Source: Shinella zoogloeoides
GTDB taxonomy: Bacteria > Pseudomonadota > Alphaproteobacteria > Rhizobiales > Rhizobiaceae
Direction of reading: 5' to 3'
NCBI RefSeq assembly: GCF_033705735.1
Contig: NZ_CP131130.1
Span: 1,119,001-1,183,000, forward strand
Length of the DNA stretch: 64,000 bases
This document shows positions 15,482 through 23,411 of the stretch, piece after piece. The notes under the pieces were generated by a model. It had not been told where the DNA came from and made no database searches. It worked only from the letters and a program-made list of their open reading frames with translations. The stretch's first letter is position 1, and every line of letters starts with the position of its first letter. The translations under genes and the position numbers were made by a program.

Positions 15482-15554
15482 TGACTGCCACCGCCGAACG
15501 TCTTTTCTAACCTCAAGAACGCCGGACGGATTACGCCACGGCGAAGGAAATTCC

Positions 15555-15986
15555 ATGACGAAATCCATTGCCACCGCCTCGATCAACCGCGAAACCGCCG
15601 TCGCCCTCATCGACGCGGCGATCGCCGCGGCACGTACAATCGGCATCCCGGCTGCGGTCGCCGTCGTCGACGCCACCGGTAACCTGCGCGCGTTCGAGCG
15701 CACTGATGACGCGCCGTTTCTCACCGTCGATGTTGCCATCGACAAGGCTTGGAGTTCCGCCTCGTTTGGGTATCCGACCCATGTCTGGAACGACTATGTT
15801 TCGAACGATCCGAAAGTGGCGCCGCTAGCCTATCGCCCCCGGATGGTCGCTGTCGGCGGAGGCTATCCGATCCTGGATGACGGGAAGTTGATCGGCGGGA
15901 TCGGCATCTCCGGAGGCAACTATCAGCAGGATCAGGATGCGTGCGTCGAGGCACTCACGAAAATCGGGTTCGAGCTGCCAGCCTGA
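15555..15986 (+). CDS. GlcG/HbpS-type (heme-binding) protein
   Basis: This is a 143-residue protein. The ATG at 15555 follows AAGGAA. It has the typical start INRETAVALIDAAIAAART, the core PAAVAVVDATGNLRAFERTD, and the glycine-rich segments VAVGGGYPILDDGKLIGGIG and GISGG. Family members bind heme or act in redox sensing; in many operons their role is unknown. It follows the quinone oxidoreductase by 73 bases. Confidence 0.88.
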   Translation: MTKSIATASINRETAVALIDAAIAAARTIGIPAAVAVVDATGNLRAFERTDDAPFLTVDVAIDKAWSSASFGYPTHVWNDYVSNDPKVAPLAYRPRMVAVGGGYPILDDGKLIGGIGISGGNYQQDQDACVEALTKIGFELPA

Positions 15987-16033
15987 CGACTTTAAGGCCA
16001 TCGCCAGCGGCGGTGGCCTGCAGATCCGACCTT

Positions 16034-16339
16034 ATGAAAGACTTTAAGATGGAAGCGTTCGTCGTCTTCACCCGCGAAGAAACCACCGATCCGGAAGAAC
16101 TCGCAACCTATTCTTCAGGCGTCGGCCCATCGTTCGATGGCCACGACGTAACCTTTCTCGCCGCTTATGGCGCGATGGAGCATTTGGAGGGGCCGCCCGT
16201 CGAAGGGGCCGTAATTTTGCGGTTCCCGACGATGCAGGCCGCCCGTGATTGGTATCATAGCCCCGCCTACCAAACCATCGCTGCGCACCGTTTCGCCGGT
16301 TCCCGCTATCGCGCCTTTGTCATTGAGGGGCGGCGGTGA
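16034..16339 (+). CDS. DUF1330 family protein
   Basis: This is a ~101-residue ferredoxin-like-fold (dimeric alpha-beta barrel) protein: AFVVFTREETTDPEELATYS, the middle EGPPVEGAVILRFPTMQAARDWYHSPAYQ and a terminal SRYRAFVIEG. The W-Y/F-S-P-A-Y block is diagnostic of DUF1330. The start at 16034 is the best fit to family length, with an ATG at 16049 possible. The function is unknown. Confidence 0.87.
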   Translation: MKDFKMEAFVVFTREETTDPEELATYSSGVGPSFDGHDVTFLAAYGAMEHLEGPPVEGAVILRFPTMQAARDWYHSPAYQTIAAHRFAGSRYRAFVIEGRR

Positions 16340-16490
16340 CACGCCGACGGAAGAACGGTGGCGCTGGCCACGAGGTATCTGTCGGCGAACTCGCATCCTA
16401 CAACCTGTAGGGGATCAAGGCGGTGAGGTTCGTGTGCCATCGCCACACGCGACCACTCATCGGACTTCTGCATCGGAATTGGAGGATCAG

Positions 16491-16961
16491 ATGAGCGTCG
16501 ACGAACGACAAGCCCCCGAGCTGCGGGTGCAGAGATGGATTGGCGTGGGTGGAGAAAGCATCGCGCCGCTCAAGCTATCGGATCTCGGCACCGGCCCGAA
16601 AGTCCTCTTCGCCTTCCAGCACTGGTGCCGTGGCTGCCATTTGCATGGATTTCCGACGCTACAAAGGTTGCATGGTGCATTGAGCGCCAAGGGCGTGGGC
16701 TTCGCGGTGGTCCAGACCGTCTTCGAAGGAGCGGATGAGAACACCTTCGAGAAGCTGCGCGTGAACCAGCTCAAGTATGCGCTTCCTGTCGCGTTCGGTC
16801 ACGACGAGCCACCTGCCGGCGCGACGCTTCCCACCTTCATGGAGGACTACCGCACGCGGGGAACGCCCTGGTTCTCCGTGATGGACGCTGGCGGCCGCAT
16901 CGTATTCTCGGACTTCCATCTCGACGCCGATCAGCTCGTGAAGGGACTGGATCTGGTGTAA
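16491..16961 (+). CDS. Thioredoxin-fold redoxin (AhpC/TSA-TlpA-like) with CxxC
   Basis: This is a 156-residue protein. The ATG at 16491 follows GGAGGA. After an N-terminal extension, the redox centre WCRGCHLHGFPTL gives a CRGC active site (~residue 46-49). Later segments FAVVQTVFEGADENT and GTPWFSVMDAGGRIVFSDF match thioredoxin-like and redoxin proteins (cis-Pro in TPW). No signal peptide is seen, so it is a cytoplasmic thiol oxidoreductase. It sits 3 bases before the DM13 gene. Confidence 0.88.
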   Translation: MSVDERQAPELRVQRWIGVGGESIAPLKLSDLGTGPKVLFAFQHWCRGCHLHGFPTLQRLHGALSAKGVGFAVVQTVFEGADENTFEKLRVNQLKYALPVAFGHDEPPAGATLPTFMEDYRTRGTPWFSVMDAGGRIVFSDFHLDADQLVKGLDLV

Positions 16962-16964
16962 CCG

Positions 16965-17456
16965 ATGCGGCGCTGGGTCATCCTGATTGCCACCCATCTT
17001 GCGATGCTCGCCATGGGCTTCGCGGGCGGTGTCTACACGCTGCCGATCCTGACCGCCCCCCAGGCCCCGGACGCGGCGGACTTGCGGACCATCTCAGCCG
17101 AGACGCTCTACGCAGGGCGTCTGGCCCGCGATCTCAAAGGCAGCGACCTGCTTCACTGGGGGGAAGGCGAGATCCGGGTCTCGCGCGACCGTATCGCCCA
17201 TATCGGGCGCCTCGCCCCTGGTCCTGACTACAAGCTCTACCTCGCACCACGTTTCGTCGACACGAAGGAGGCCTTTCTCCTGATCAAGGACAGATCAGTC
17301 CGCGTGGGCGACGTGAAGACGTTCAACGGCTTCATCGTCGAGGTGCCTGCCGGCATCGATGTCCGTGCCTACAACACGGTCGTCATCTGGTGTGAAGCAT
17401 TCGACCAGTTCATCAGTGCGGCAGAGTATCAACCCTCAAGTCAGGCCCGAGAATGA
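16965..17456 (+). CDS. DM13-domain membrane-anchored protein
   Basis: This is a 163-residue protein with an N-terminal signal-anchor (WVILIATHLAMLAMGFAGGVY) and a DM13 domain: LKGSDLLHWGEGEIRVSRD, YKLYLAPRFVDTKEAF, the core VGDVKTFNGFIVEVPAGIDV and YNTVVIWCEAFDQFISAA with its conserved Cys. DM13 domains are proposed to work in extracytoplasmic electron transfer. It overlaps the MFS gene by 4 bases and may act with it or with the thioredoxin-like protein. Confidence 0.9.
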   Translation: MRRWVILIATHLAMLAMGFAGGVYTLPILTAPQAPDAADLRTISAETLYAGRLARDLKGSDLLHWGEGEIRVSRDRIAHIGRLAPGPDYKLYLAPRFVDTKEAFLLIKDRSVRVGDVKTFNGFIVEVPAGIDVRAYNTVVIWCEAFDQFISAAEYQPSSQARE

Positions 17457-18736
17457 GCCCGGCGATGGATACCATGAGGTCGGCGGGCAAGCGCGGCCTC
17501 GTTCTCGCGCCGGTGGCGGCGCTGCTGCTGAGCGTCGCCGCTCTGCTGCTGGGCAATGGCCTGCTGAGCACGCTCCTGATCGTGAGAGCCGGCCATGAGG
17601 GGTTCTCGACCGGCGCGATCAGCGCGATGATGTCCTTCTACTTCGCGGGTTTCACGATCGGCGCGCTCGTGTTGCCACCGATCATCGTCTCCGTGGGACA
17701 TGTCAGAACCTTCGCCGGCTTCGCGGCCATTGCCTCGATGACCGCCCTTCTCCATGTGGCGTTCGTGGAGCCGGTCGCCTGGATGCCGCTTCGCCTGACT
17801 ACCGGCTTCGCCTACGCGGGCATGATCCTCGCAACGGAGAGTTGGCTCAACGCCCACGCATTGCCATCCACGCGCGGGCAGCTCCTGTCGATATTCGGAG
17901 TTGTCTCTATGGGCTCATGGGCAATCGGGCAGGCGTTACTCAACATCGCACCGCCCGCCGACGTGACATTGTTCCTCATCGTGTCGCTGCTGATATCAGC
18001 GGCGGTGGTTCCGATCACCTTGCTGCCCAGTCATCCGCCGGCCCAGGTGGAACAGGAATGGGTCGCGTTCAGGGACCTCGTCCTCGTATCACCTCTCGCT
18101 GCGGCTGGCGCTTTCCTGGCCGGCCTGGCTATCGGTGGTTTCTGGGGCATGGGCGCGAACTTCGCCCAGAGCATCGGCCTCGATGTGGGCGGTATCTCCG
18201 CCTTCATGGCTGCGGTTCTTGGTGGAACGCTTGCCTTCCATTGGCCACTCGGTTGGCTTTCGGATCGAGTGCCCCGGAATCTTGTCATCGCCGGTGCGGC
18301 GCTGGCGTCCGCAGCGTCTGCCATCGGCGTAGCGTTGGCGGTGGAAGCGCCTCTGCCGCTGCTCCTTGCGGCGGGTGCGCTGTTCGGCGGCTTTGGCATC
18401 CCGATTTATTCGTTGTGTCTCGCCGTCGCAAACGACGATCTTCCGGCCGGTCGGCTACTCGGCACCGCGCGCGGGCTTCTGTTGCTCAACGGGATCGGGA
18501 CAGCCGCTGGCCCCCTAATAGGAGCAGCTGCAATGAATATCGTCGGCCCTGGCGGCCTGTTCCTTTATGCGGCGGCGTTGCTCACGCTCCTGGCAGTGCT
18601 GGCCATCGCCCGCAGGCAGCCGAGGCGCGCCAACCAGGCCAAGGCGGCCCCCCGTTCTCCGAGCACGCCGATGATAACCGGATCTCTCGATACGATGATA
18701 TGCATGGAGAAGCGGGCGCAGGGCGTGCGGGATTAG
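17453..18736 (+). CDS. MFS transporter (YcaD-like)
   Basis: This is a 427-residue protein with about twelve hydrophobic segments. The MFS-type loops are GAISAMMSFYFAGFTIGALV after helix 1-2 and WLSDRVPRNLVIAGA in the second half. The layout is like E. coli YcaD, a permease of unknown substrate. It closes the rightward operon. Export of an electrophile or uptake of a sulfur compound would fit the context, but the sequence does not decide. Confidence 0.87.
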   Translation: MSPAMDTMRSAGKRGLVLAPVAALLLSVAALLLGNGLLSTLLIVRAGHEGFSTGAISAMMSFYFAGFTIGALVLPPIIVSVGHVRTFAGFAAIASMTALLHVAFVEPVAWMPLRLTTGFAYAGMILATESWLNAHALPSTRGQLLSIFGVVSMGSWAIGQALLNIAPPADVTLFLIVSLLISAAVVPITLLPSHPPAQVEQEWVAFRDLVLVSPLAAAGAFLAGLAIGGFWGMGANFAQSIGLDVGGISAFMAAVLGGTLAFHWPLGWLSDRVPRNLVIAGAALASAASAIGVALAVEAPLPLLLAAGALFGGFGIPIYSLCLAVANDDLPAGRLLGTARGLLLLNGIGTAAGPLIGAAAMNIVGPGGLFLYAAALLTLLAVLAIARRQPRRANQAKAAPRSPSTPMITGSLDTMICMEKRAQGVRD

Positions 18737-18766
18737 CGCGGCACGGCGCCTGCACGAACCGCGGGG

Positions 18767-19168
18767 TCAGGCGATGATAGCTGTTACGCGAATTTCGATA
18801 CGCATGGTTGGAAGCCCCAGCGCTTCGATTCCCAACTGCGTCCAGATTGGAGCGCGGTCGGGCATGTAGTGGCGATACAGCTTGGCCATTGTTTCGTTGA
18901 TCACGGGAGGGAATCCACCGACGTGATAGGAATTGACGTGGACCACATGCGGCCAGCGTGCTCCGGCGGTCGCGAGCGTCCGTTCCACGTTCTTGAACGC
19001 CTGCTCGATCTCTTCCTCAATCGACTCCGGAATGACGAGATCGTCGTTCCATCCGCCCTGTCCGGAGATCTCCACGCGGTCACCAATGCGCATTGCCTGA
19101 GAATAATGAAGCGCGTCATGCAGGCGCGTCCCGTATCCGGGGGTGATGAAGAATGAAGGTGTTGTCAT
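18767..19168 (-). CDS. RidA/YjgF-family protein
   Basis: This is a 133-residue RidA-fold protein. The ATG at 19168 is chosen because the family starts a few residues before SFFITPGYGTRLHDALHYSQ. Conserved features are VEISGQGGWNDD, IEQAFKNVERTLATAGARWP, VVHVNSYHVG, and the ending PTMRIEIRVTAIIA with the substrate-contacting Arg and Glu. RidA proteins hydrolyse reactive enamines and imines, and some RidA members act as chlorine-activated chaperones. It is last in the msrB operon. Confidence 0.88.
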   Translation of the reverse strand: MTTPSFFITPGYGTRLHDALHYSQAMRIGDRVEISGQGGWNDDLVIPESIEEEIEQAFKNVERTLATAGARWPHVVHVNSYHVGGFPPVINETMAKLYRHYMPDRAPIWTQLGIEALGLPTMRIEIRVTAIIA

Positions 19169-19274
19169 GAGTTTGCCTTTGATGAGCCAGGTCAATGCGG
19201 CTGCAAGTGACCGTATGCATGCAGAAAGAGATGCAGGGCGTTCGGCACTAGCGCGCCGGCTGCGGTGGAGGGCT

Positions 19275-19724
19275 TTATTCCACGTCTTCTACGGTGAGGT
19301 CCCGGCCGTTGAACTGCACGGTCTCCCCGGCTCGGGCACCCTCGATCGCTTCGAAGATCGGCGCCATCGTGGAAATGCCCATGAGCTCACGCCCCTGACA
19401 GGTAAACTTGCTCGTTGACACCGCGATCACAAAGTGGCGGCCGGACAGCTTGACGACAGCGCCTTCGTTGACGGCCAACTTGGGGCCGAAATCGATTGTC
19501 CTGAGCTTTTCGAGTTTATCCGCGTAGTCATGGAGCGTGTCATCGAGCGCTTCAGCGAAGTCGCTCGCGACCTCGGCCTGAGCTAGTTCGTCGTTTTCGA
19601 TCGGTTCGCTCCGATCGAGCCGAGCGGTAGAGACATAGTCCAGGTAGTTTTCGCGAGCGCTGTGCAACGCTGCTGTCTCCAGCAAGAGCATAGTTTCTCG
19701 TATGTGGTCCTTGTTCCAGTCCAT
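19275..19724 (-). CDS. GreA/Rnk C-terminal-domain-like protein
   Basis: This is a 149-residue protein. The start at 19724 is set by AGGAGGT just upstream; the GTG at 19730 lies inside that site. The N-terminal half is an acidic helical segment (possible coiled coil). The C-terminal half (EGAVVKLSGRHFVIAVSTSK, MGISTMAPIFEAIEGARAGE, VQFNGRDLTVEDVE) resembles the FKBP-like C-terminal domain of GreA/GreB/Rnk, which binds RNA polymerase. A role in transcription under stress is an inference. Confidence 0.55.
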   Translation of the reverse strand: MDWNKDHIRETMLLLETAALHSARENYLDYVSTARLDRSEPIENDELAQAEVASDFAEALDDTLHDYADKLEKLRTIDFGPKLAVNEGAVVKLSGRHFVIAVSTSKFTCQGRELMGISTMAPIFEAIEGARAGETVQFNGRDLTVEDVE

Positions 19725-19811
19725 AATCACCTCCTAATTTTCGATGTTCTTAAAGTTCAGCCTGCAGATGTGTGGGCCAGGAAGGTCAGCCTTTCCGGCT
19801 AAGCGACACCG

Positions 19812-20384
19812 CTATTCGTCGCTGATGACGTCTTCGCCCTGGTATGGAACCCTGATCAGCCGAGCATCTCGAATGATGCTCGTGACGAGCCAGACATATT
19901 CCTGCTCGGCGGTATCGAAGCCGAGGATGCTGAAGGATTGGCCGAAAGGGCATGGCGGGAAGTCTGGAAAGCCTTCGCGCAGAACGTAACGCTCGGGATC
20001 GCTGTGAAACTCGCTCTTGTAGACTTTCCGTAGTCCGTGCTTGCTCGGCGCGTCCTGGTCACCTGCCGGTGCTGTTTCCCGATGCGCCACAAGGCGCTCG
20101 GACAAGTCGCGGGGGCAGATTTCGTGGAACACGTCGAAGGCGTCGATCAACAGGCCTTTATGCTCTGTCGCCGGATCGGTGATCGCGTAGATGTTGGAGG
20201 CATCTTCGCCGTCGTCCCCGCTCTCGAGGCGCAACGCCGCATCGACGCGAATGCTGCATGCATCGAGGGTTGACCCTAGTTCGAGATCGACGAGATTGCC
20301 GTCCTTGACGCGGTATTCGCGGTCATAGCCTTTGGCGATGAATGACTGGACTGCTTCTAGAACATCGGTCACCTGGGAGGTCAT
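19812..20384 (-). CDS. Hypothetical protein with a YpzK/PRPP-synthetase-mislabelled type domain
   Basis: This is a 190-residue protein. The ATG at 20384 follows a weak purine tract. The first half (SFIAKGYDREYRVKDGNLVD, then IYAITDPATEHKGLLIDAFD) resembles a short family often labelled phosphoribosylpyrophosphate synthetase in databases, though it has no PRPP-binding site. The second half (YKSEFHSDPERYVLREGFPD onward) is not recognised. It lies in the msrB-msrA-GST-corA operon. Its function is unknown. Confidence 0.5.
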   Translation of the reverse strand: MTSQVTDVLEAVQSFIAKGYDREYRVKDGNLVDLELGSTLDACSIRVDAALRLESGDDGEDASNIYAITDPATEHKGLLIDAFDVFHEICPRDLSERLVAHRETAPAGDQDAPSKHGLRKVYKSEFHSDPERYVLREGFPDFPPCPFGQSFSILGFDTAEQEYVWLVTSIIRDARLIRVPYQGEDVISDE

Positions 20385-20478
20385 GGAAGCACCTTCATCT
20401 TGAACTGGATTGGACACGCTCGCGCACAAAGCGCGCTGTGACTCGGCGGCGGACGGAGAAGCTCGCGAAGTGCGTTAC

Positions 20479-21447
20479 TCATAGCCACTTGGCCTTCTTG
20501 AAGCGCATGAACAGGAGAAGGCAGAACACCGCTATCACTCCGAGCACGACGAAGTAGCCATATGGCGTGTCCAGTTCCGGCATGTGCTTGAAGTTCATGC
20601 CATATATTCCGGCGATCGCCGTCGGGACCGTCAAGATCGCCGCCCAGGCCGCGAGCTGGCGAGTGACCACACCGATCCTTTGCGCTTCCAGAAGGCTGCT
20701 GGCCTCGAAGACCGTGGACAGGACATGCAGGAGGCCGTCGACCATGGACTGCACTCGGTGGACATGGTCCGCGACGTCGTGGAAATATGGTGTCATTTCG
20801 GAGCTGATGCAGGGAAAGTGGCCGCGAACGAGCTTTCGCACCAGCTCGGCCATAGCCCCGAGCGTGCGCTGGAACCGCGTGAGTTCGGACCTTAGTTCGA
20901 AGATTCGCGCCACCTCTTCTGGCCCGAGGAAATCGTGCAGCGACCGTCGCTCCATCGCCAGGACGTCGTCCTCGATCATTTCGAAGATGGGCAGATACTG
21001 GTCGACCACTCGGTGCAAGATCGCGTGCAGCACATAGTCGACACCCTTGCCGAACTGCGTCGGCGATGCCTCGAGTTGCTCCCGAAGTTTGCCCAGCGCT
21101 CCGGCATTGCCGTGCCGCACGGTGATAAGGTGATTGTGACCGGTGAAGATCGCCATCTTGCCGTAGCTGATCCGGTCGCCGACCAGCTCGGCGGTCTGGG
21201 CGACGACGTACAACTCATCGTTGTAGACCTCGAGCTTGGGCGGGCACAGCGGGTGCATGGCGTTGTCGATCGCCAAAGGATGGAGGTTATACGTCGTCTG
21301 GATCGCGCTGAGTTCGTCTGCGGTGGGCTCGCTAAGCGCGATCCAGCAGAAGCCCGAGCGATTCTCGTTTAGTTCGACGTGCTCATCGAGCCTGATTTCA
21401 CGGACTCGCTTACCTTCGTTGTAATAATATGCGGCGATAATGGTCAT
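20479..21447 (-). CDS. corA: CorA-family divalent cation transporter
   Basis: This is a 322-residue protein whose ATG overlaps the GST stop (ATGA). It has a large N-terminal cytoplasmic alpha/beta domain, a long stalk helix (VARIFELRSELTRFQRTLGA), and two C-terminal membrane helices with the pore signature GIYGMNF (GMN) at the end of the first. It transports Mg2+, Co2+ or Ni2+ across the inner membrane. It is in the msrB operon. Confidence 0.95.
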   Translation of the reverse strand: MTIIAAYYYNEGKRVREIRLDEHVELNENRSGFCWIALSEPTADELSAIQTTYNLHPLAIDNAMHPLCPPKLEVYNDELYVVAQTAELVGDRISYGKMAIFTGHNHLITVRHGNAGALGKLREQLEASPTQFGKGVDYVLHAILHRVVDQYLPIFEMIEDDVLAMERRSLHDFLGPEEVARIFELRSELTRFQRTLGAMAELVRKLVRGHFPCISSEMTPYFHDVADHVHRVQSMVDGLLHVLSTVFEASSLLEAQRIGVVTRQLAAWAAILTVPTAIAGIYGMNFKHMPELDTPYGYFVVLGVIAVFCLLLFMRFKKAKWL

Positions 21448-22148
21448 GCAGGCCTCGCAGGAATTCGCAGGCCACGCTGTACAGCCGGTCGCGCCAGCCC
21501 GCGTTCGAGCCATGCCTGCACGTTCGAATAGCTGCTTAGGCCGAGGATGTCGCCCGCTGCGTAGAATTCGACCAGCGCATTCACCCAGCCAAACGTCGCA
21601 ATGTCCGCGATCGAGTAATCATCGACAATCCATTCGCGGCCCTCCAGCCGGTGATCCAGGACCCCGAGAAGACGCCTGGATTCATCAACAAAGCGCTGCC
21701 GAGGTCGCTTGTCCTCATAGTCCTTGCCGGCAAATCGCAGGAAAAAGCCTAGCTGTCCGAAGGTCGGCCCAACGCCCGACACCTGAAAGAACACCCAGGC
21801 CAGAGTCTCGTACCGCTGGGCGGGTGTTGTTGAGATGAGCTGCCCCGTCTTGTCGGCCAGATAGATGAGGATCGCACCGGTTTCCCATATGCCAATGGGC
21901 TGGCCGTCAGGGCCAGCCGGATCGATGATCGCGGGTATGCGGCCGTTGGGATTCAACGACACGAACGCTGGATCCTTCGACTCGTTGTTCGAGATGTCGA
22001 CGAAGTGGGGCTCATACGGCAGGCCAGTCTCCTCCAGCATCATCGAGACCTTGACGCCGTTGGGCGTGGGGGCCGCGTATAGTTGCAAGCGATCCGGATA
22101 AGATGCTGGCCAGCGCTGCGTGATGGGAAAGGAGGAGAGGTCTGTCAT
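21444..22148 (-). CDS. Glutathione S-transferase (Nu-class/disulfide-bond oxidoreductase-like)
   Basis: This is a 234-residue GST. The ATG at 22148 begins a family-length protein. The N-terminal thioredoxin-like domain carries LYAAPTPNGVKVSMMLEETG and LNPNGRIPAIIDP. The C-terminal helical domain has REWIVDDYSIADIATFGWVN. The T-P-N-G active-site turn is that of YghU/YfcG-type enzymes that act on organic hydroperoxides and disulfides with glutathione. It is translationally coupled to corA and separated from msrA by a strong hairpin. Confidence 0.92.
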   Translation of the reverse strand: MTDLSSFPITQRWPASYPDRLQLYAAPTPNGVKVSMMLEETGLPYEPHFVDISNNESKDPAFVSLNPNGRIPAIIDPAGPDGQPIGIWETGAILIYLADKTGQLISTTPAQRYETLAWVFFQVSGVGPTFGQLGFFLRFAGKDYEDKRPRQRFVDESRRLLGVLDHRLEGREWIVDDYSIADIATFGWVNALVEFYAAGDILGLSSYSNVQAWLERGLARPAVQRGLRIPARPA

Positions 22149-22206
22149 ATCTGGATCCTGGCACTGCGACGGCGGCTGAATGGAATGATCTGCTTCAAGG
22201 CCGGGT

Positions 22207-22238
22207 CCGACGACCGCGTCGATTGACGCGGTCGTCGG
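22207..22238. repeat. 14-bp perfect hairpin between msrA and the GST gene
   Basis: CCGACGACCGCGTC (22207-22220) and GACGCGGTCGTCGG (22225-22238) are exact reverse complements with a GATT loop. No U-tract follows on either strand. It may be an attenuator, mRNA stabiliser or weak terminator that tunes GST-corA expression relative to msrBA. Confidence 0.65.
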
Positions 22239-22280
22239 AGGTTGCGAACCGGATCGGCGCGGCACTGACGGCAGCGAAGC

Positions 22281-22820
22281 CTATTCCGCTGCAGCCCCGG
22301 CCGCAGGGCTCACATCGCCGGCCTCATGCCGCTTTGGAAGAACCCAGTCGGGACGGACGAAGTGGCAGGTGTAGCCGCCCGGCCGCTTCTCCAGATAATC
22401 CTGGTGATCGGGCTCGGCCTCCCAGAACTCGCCGACCGGCTGGACCTCGGTCACCACTTTGCCATCCCACAGCCCCGAGGCATCCACATCGGCAATCGTA
22501 TCCTCGGCGACGCGCTTCTGCTCCTCGTCGACATAATAGATGCCCGACCGATAGGAGAGCCCACGATCATTGCCCTGGCGGTTCAGCGTCGTCGGATCGT
22601 GGATCTGGAAGAAGAATTCCAGGATGTGCCGGTAGCTCGTCACTGTCGGGTCGAAGACAATCTCGATCCCCTCGGCATGCGTGCCGTGATTACGATACGT
22701 GGCGTTCGGAATATCGCCGCCCGTGTAACCCACACGGGTCGAGATGATGCCGGGCCGCTTGCGGATCAGATCCTGCATGCCCCAGAAACATCCTCCTGCG
22801 AGAACAGCGCGCTGATGCAT
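22281..22820 (-). CDS. msrA: Peptide-methionine (S)-S-oxide reductase MsrA
   Basis: This is a 179-residue MsrA with the catalytic Cys at position ~11 in [18 protein letters not shown]. Conserved blocks are [21 protein letters not shown], cut here after [22 protein letters not shown] and YRSGIYY. It reduces methionine-S-sulfoxide in proteins and free methionine using thioredoxin. It follows msrB with a 1-base gap. A second intact copy lies at 25781. Confidence 0.96.
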   Translation of the reverse strand: MHQRAVLAGGCFWGMQDLIRKRPGIISTRVGYTGGDIPNATYRNHGTHAEGIEIVFDPTVTSYRHILEFFFQIHDPTTLNRQGNDRGLSYRSGIYYVDEEQKRVAEDTIADVDASGLWDGKVVTEVQPVGEFWEAEPDHQDYLEKRPGGYTCHFVRPDWVLPKRHEAGDVSPAAGAAAE

Positions 22821-22821
22821 G

Positions 22822-23265
22822 TTAAGCCTCCTCTACTTGATCGAGATATTCACCATATCCCTCGGACTCCATCTCGTCGCGCGGGATGAAGCGAAGGGAC
22901 GCAGAGTTGATGCAGTAGCGCAGACCGCCGCGGTCGGAAGGACCGTCCGGGAACACGTGGCCCAGATGGCTGTCGGCGTGTACCGACCTGACCTCCGTCC
23001 GGACCATGCCGTGTGCACTGTCCCGCACCTCGTTCACGTTTGCCGGAACGATCGGCTTGGTGAAGCTGGGCCAGCCAGTACCCGAATCGAACTTGTCCGT
23101 TGAAGCGAACAGCGGCTCTCCCGACACTATGTCGACGTAGATGCCAGGCTCCTTGTTGTCGTTGTGCTCACCCGTGAAGGGCCTTTCGGTCCCCGAATCC
23201 TGGGTAATCCGGCGTTGCTCGGGGGTCAGGCGGTCAACTGCTGCCTGTGACTTCTCAAACTTCAT
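22822..23265 (-). CDS. msrB: Peptide-methionine (R)-S-oxide reductase MsrB
   Basis: This is a 147-residue MsrB. The ATG at 23265 is placed by GGAG 6 bases upstream. It has [20 protein letters not shown], the GTGWPSF segment, [10 protein letters not shown] and the catalytic [11 protein letters not shown]. The two CxxC zinc pairs of many MsrB proteins are absent. It reduces methionine-R-sulfoxide. It is the first gene of a leftward operon (msrB, msrA, GST, corA, two hypotheticals, ridA) with both a T-N11-A box and a small dyad upstream. Confidence 0.96.
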   Translation of the reverse strand: MKFEKSQAAVDRLTPEQRRITQDSGTERPFTGEHNDNKEPGIYVDIVSGEPLFASTDKFDSGTGWPSFTKPIVPANVNEVRDSAHGMVRTEVRSVHADSHLGHVFPDGPSDRGGLRYCINSASLRFIPRDEMESEGYGEYLDQVEEA

Positions 23266-23361
23266 GATAGTCTCCAATATTTAATCTAGAGAGCTCGACA
23301 CACTGTCATTTATCTTTGCAGTCATTGCACCGACTATCGCAGTGCGCCCCAGATTTATCCA

Positions 23362-23386
23362 ATACGCTGCGCGTATAGTTTCCATA
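23362..23386 (-). promoter_or_regulatory. Msr operon control region: ATACG-N5-CGTAT dyad and LysR-type box
   Basis: TATAGTTTCCATA (23374-23386) repeats the T-N11-A box seen at 9995, 14082 and, in reverse, 14322; it is ~110 bases upstream of msrB. Overlapping its left side is ATACGCTGCGCGTAT, an ATACG-N5-CGTAT dyad that looks like a shorter relative of the MarR-type sites. Confidence 0.55.
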
Positions 23387-23411
23387 GCGCCGAAGCTCTT
23401 CACGTCGTGAT

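Noticed and set aside
19689..19702. CATAGTTTCTCGTAT as another LysR-type box
   Set aside because: It lies inside the coding start of the gene at 19275-19724 and lacks the full T-N11-A match to the other sites.
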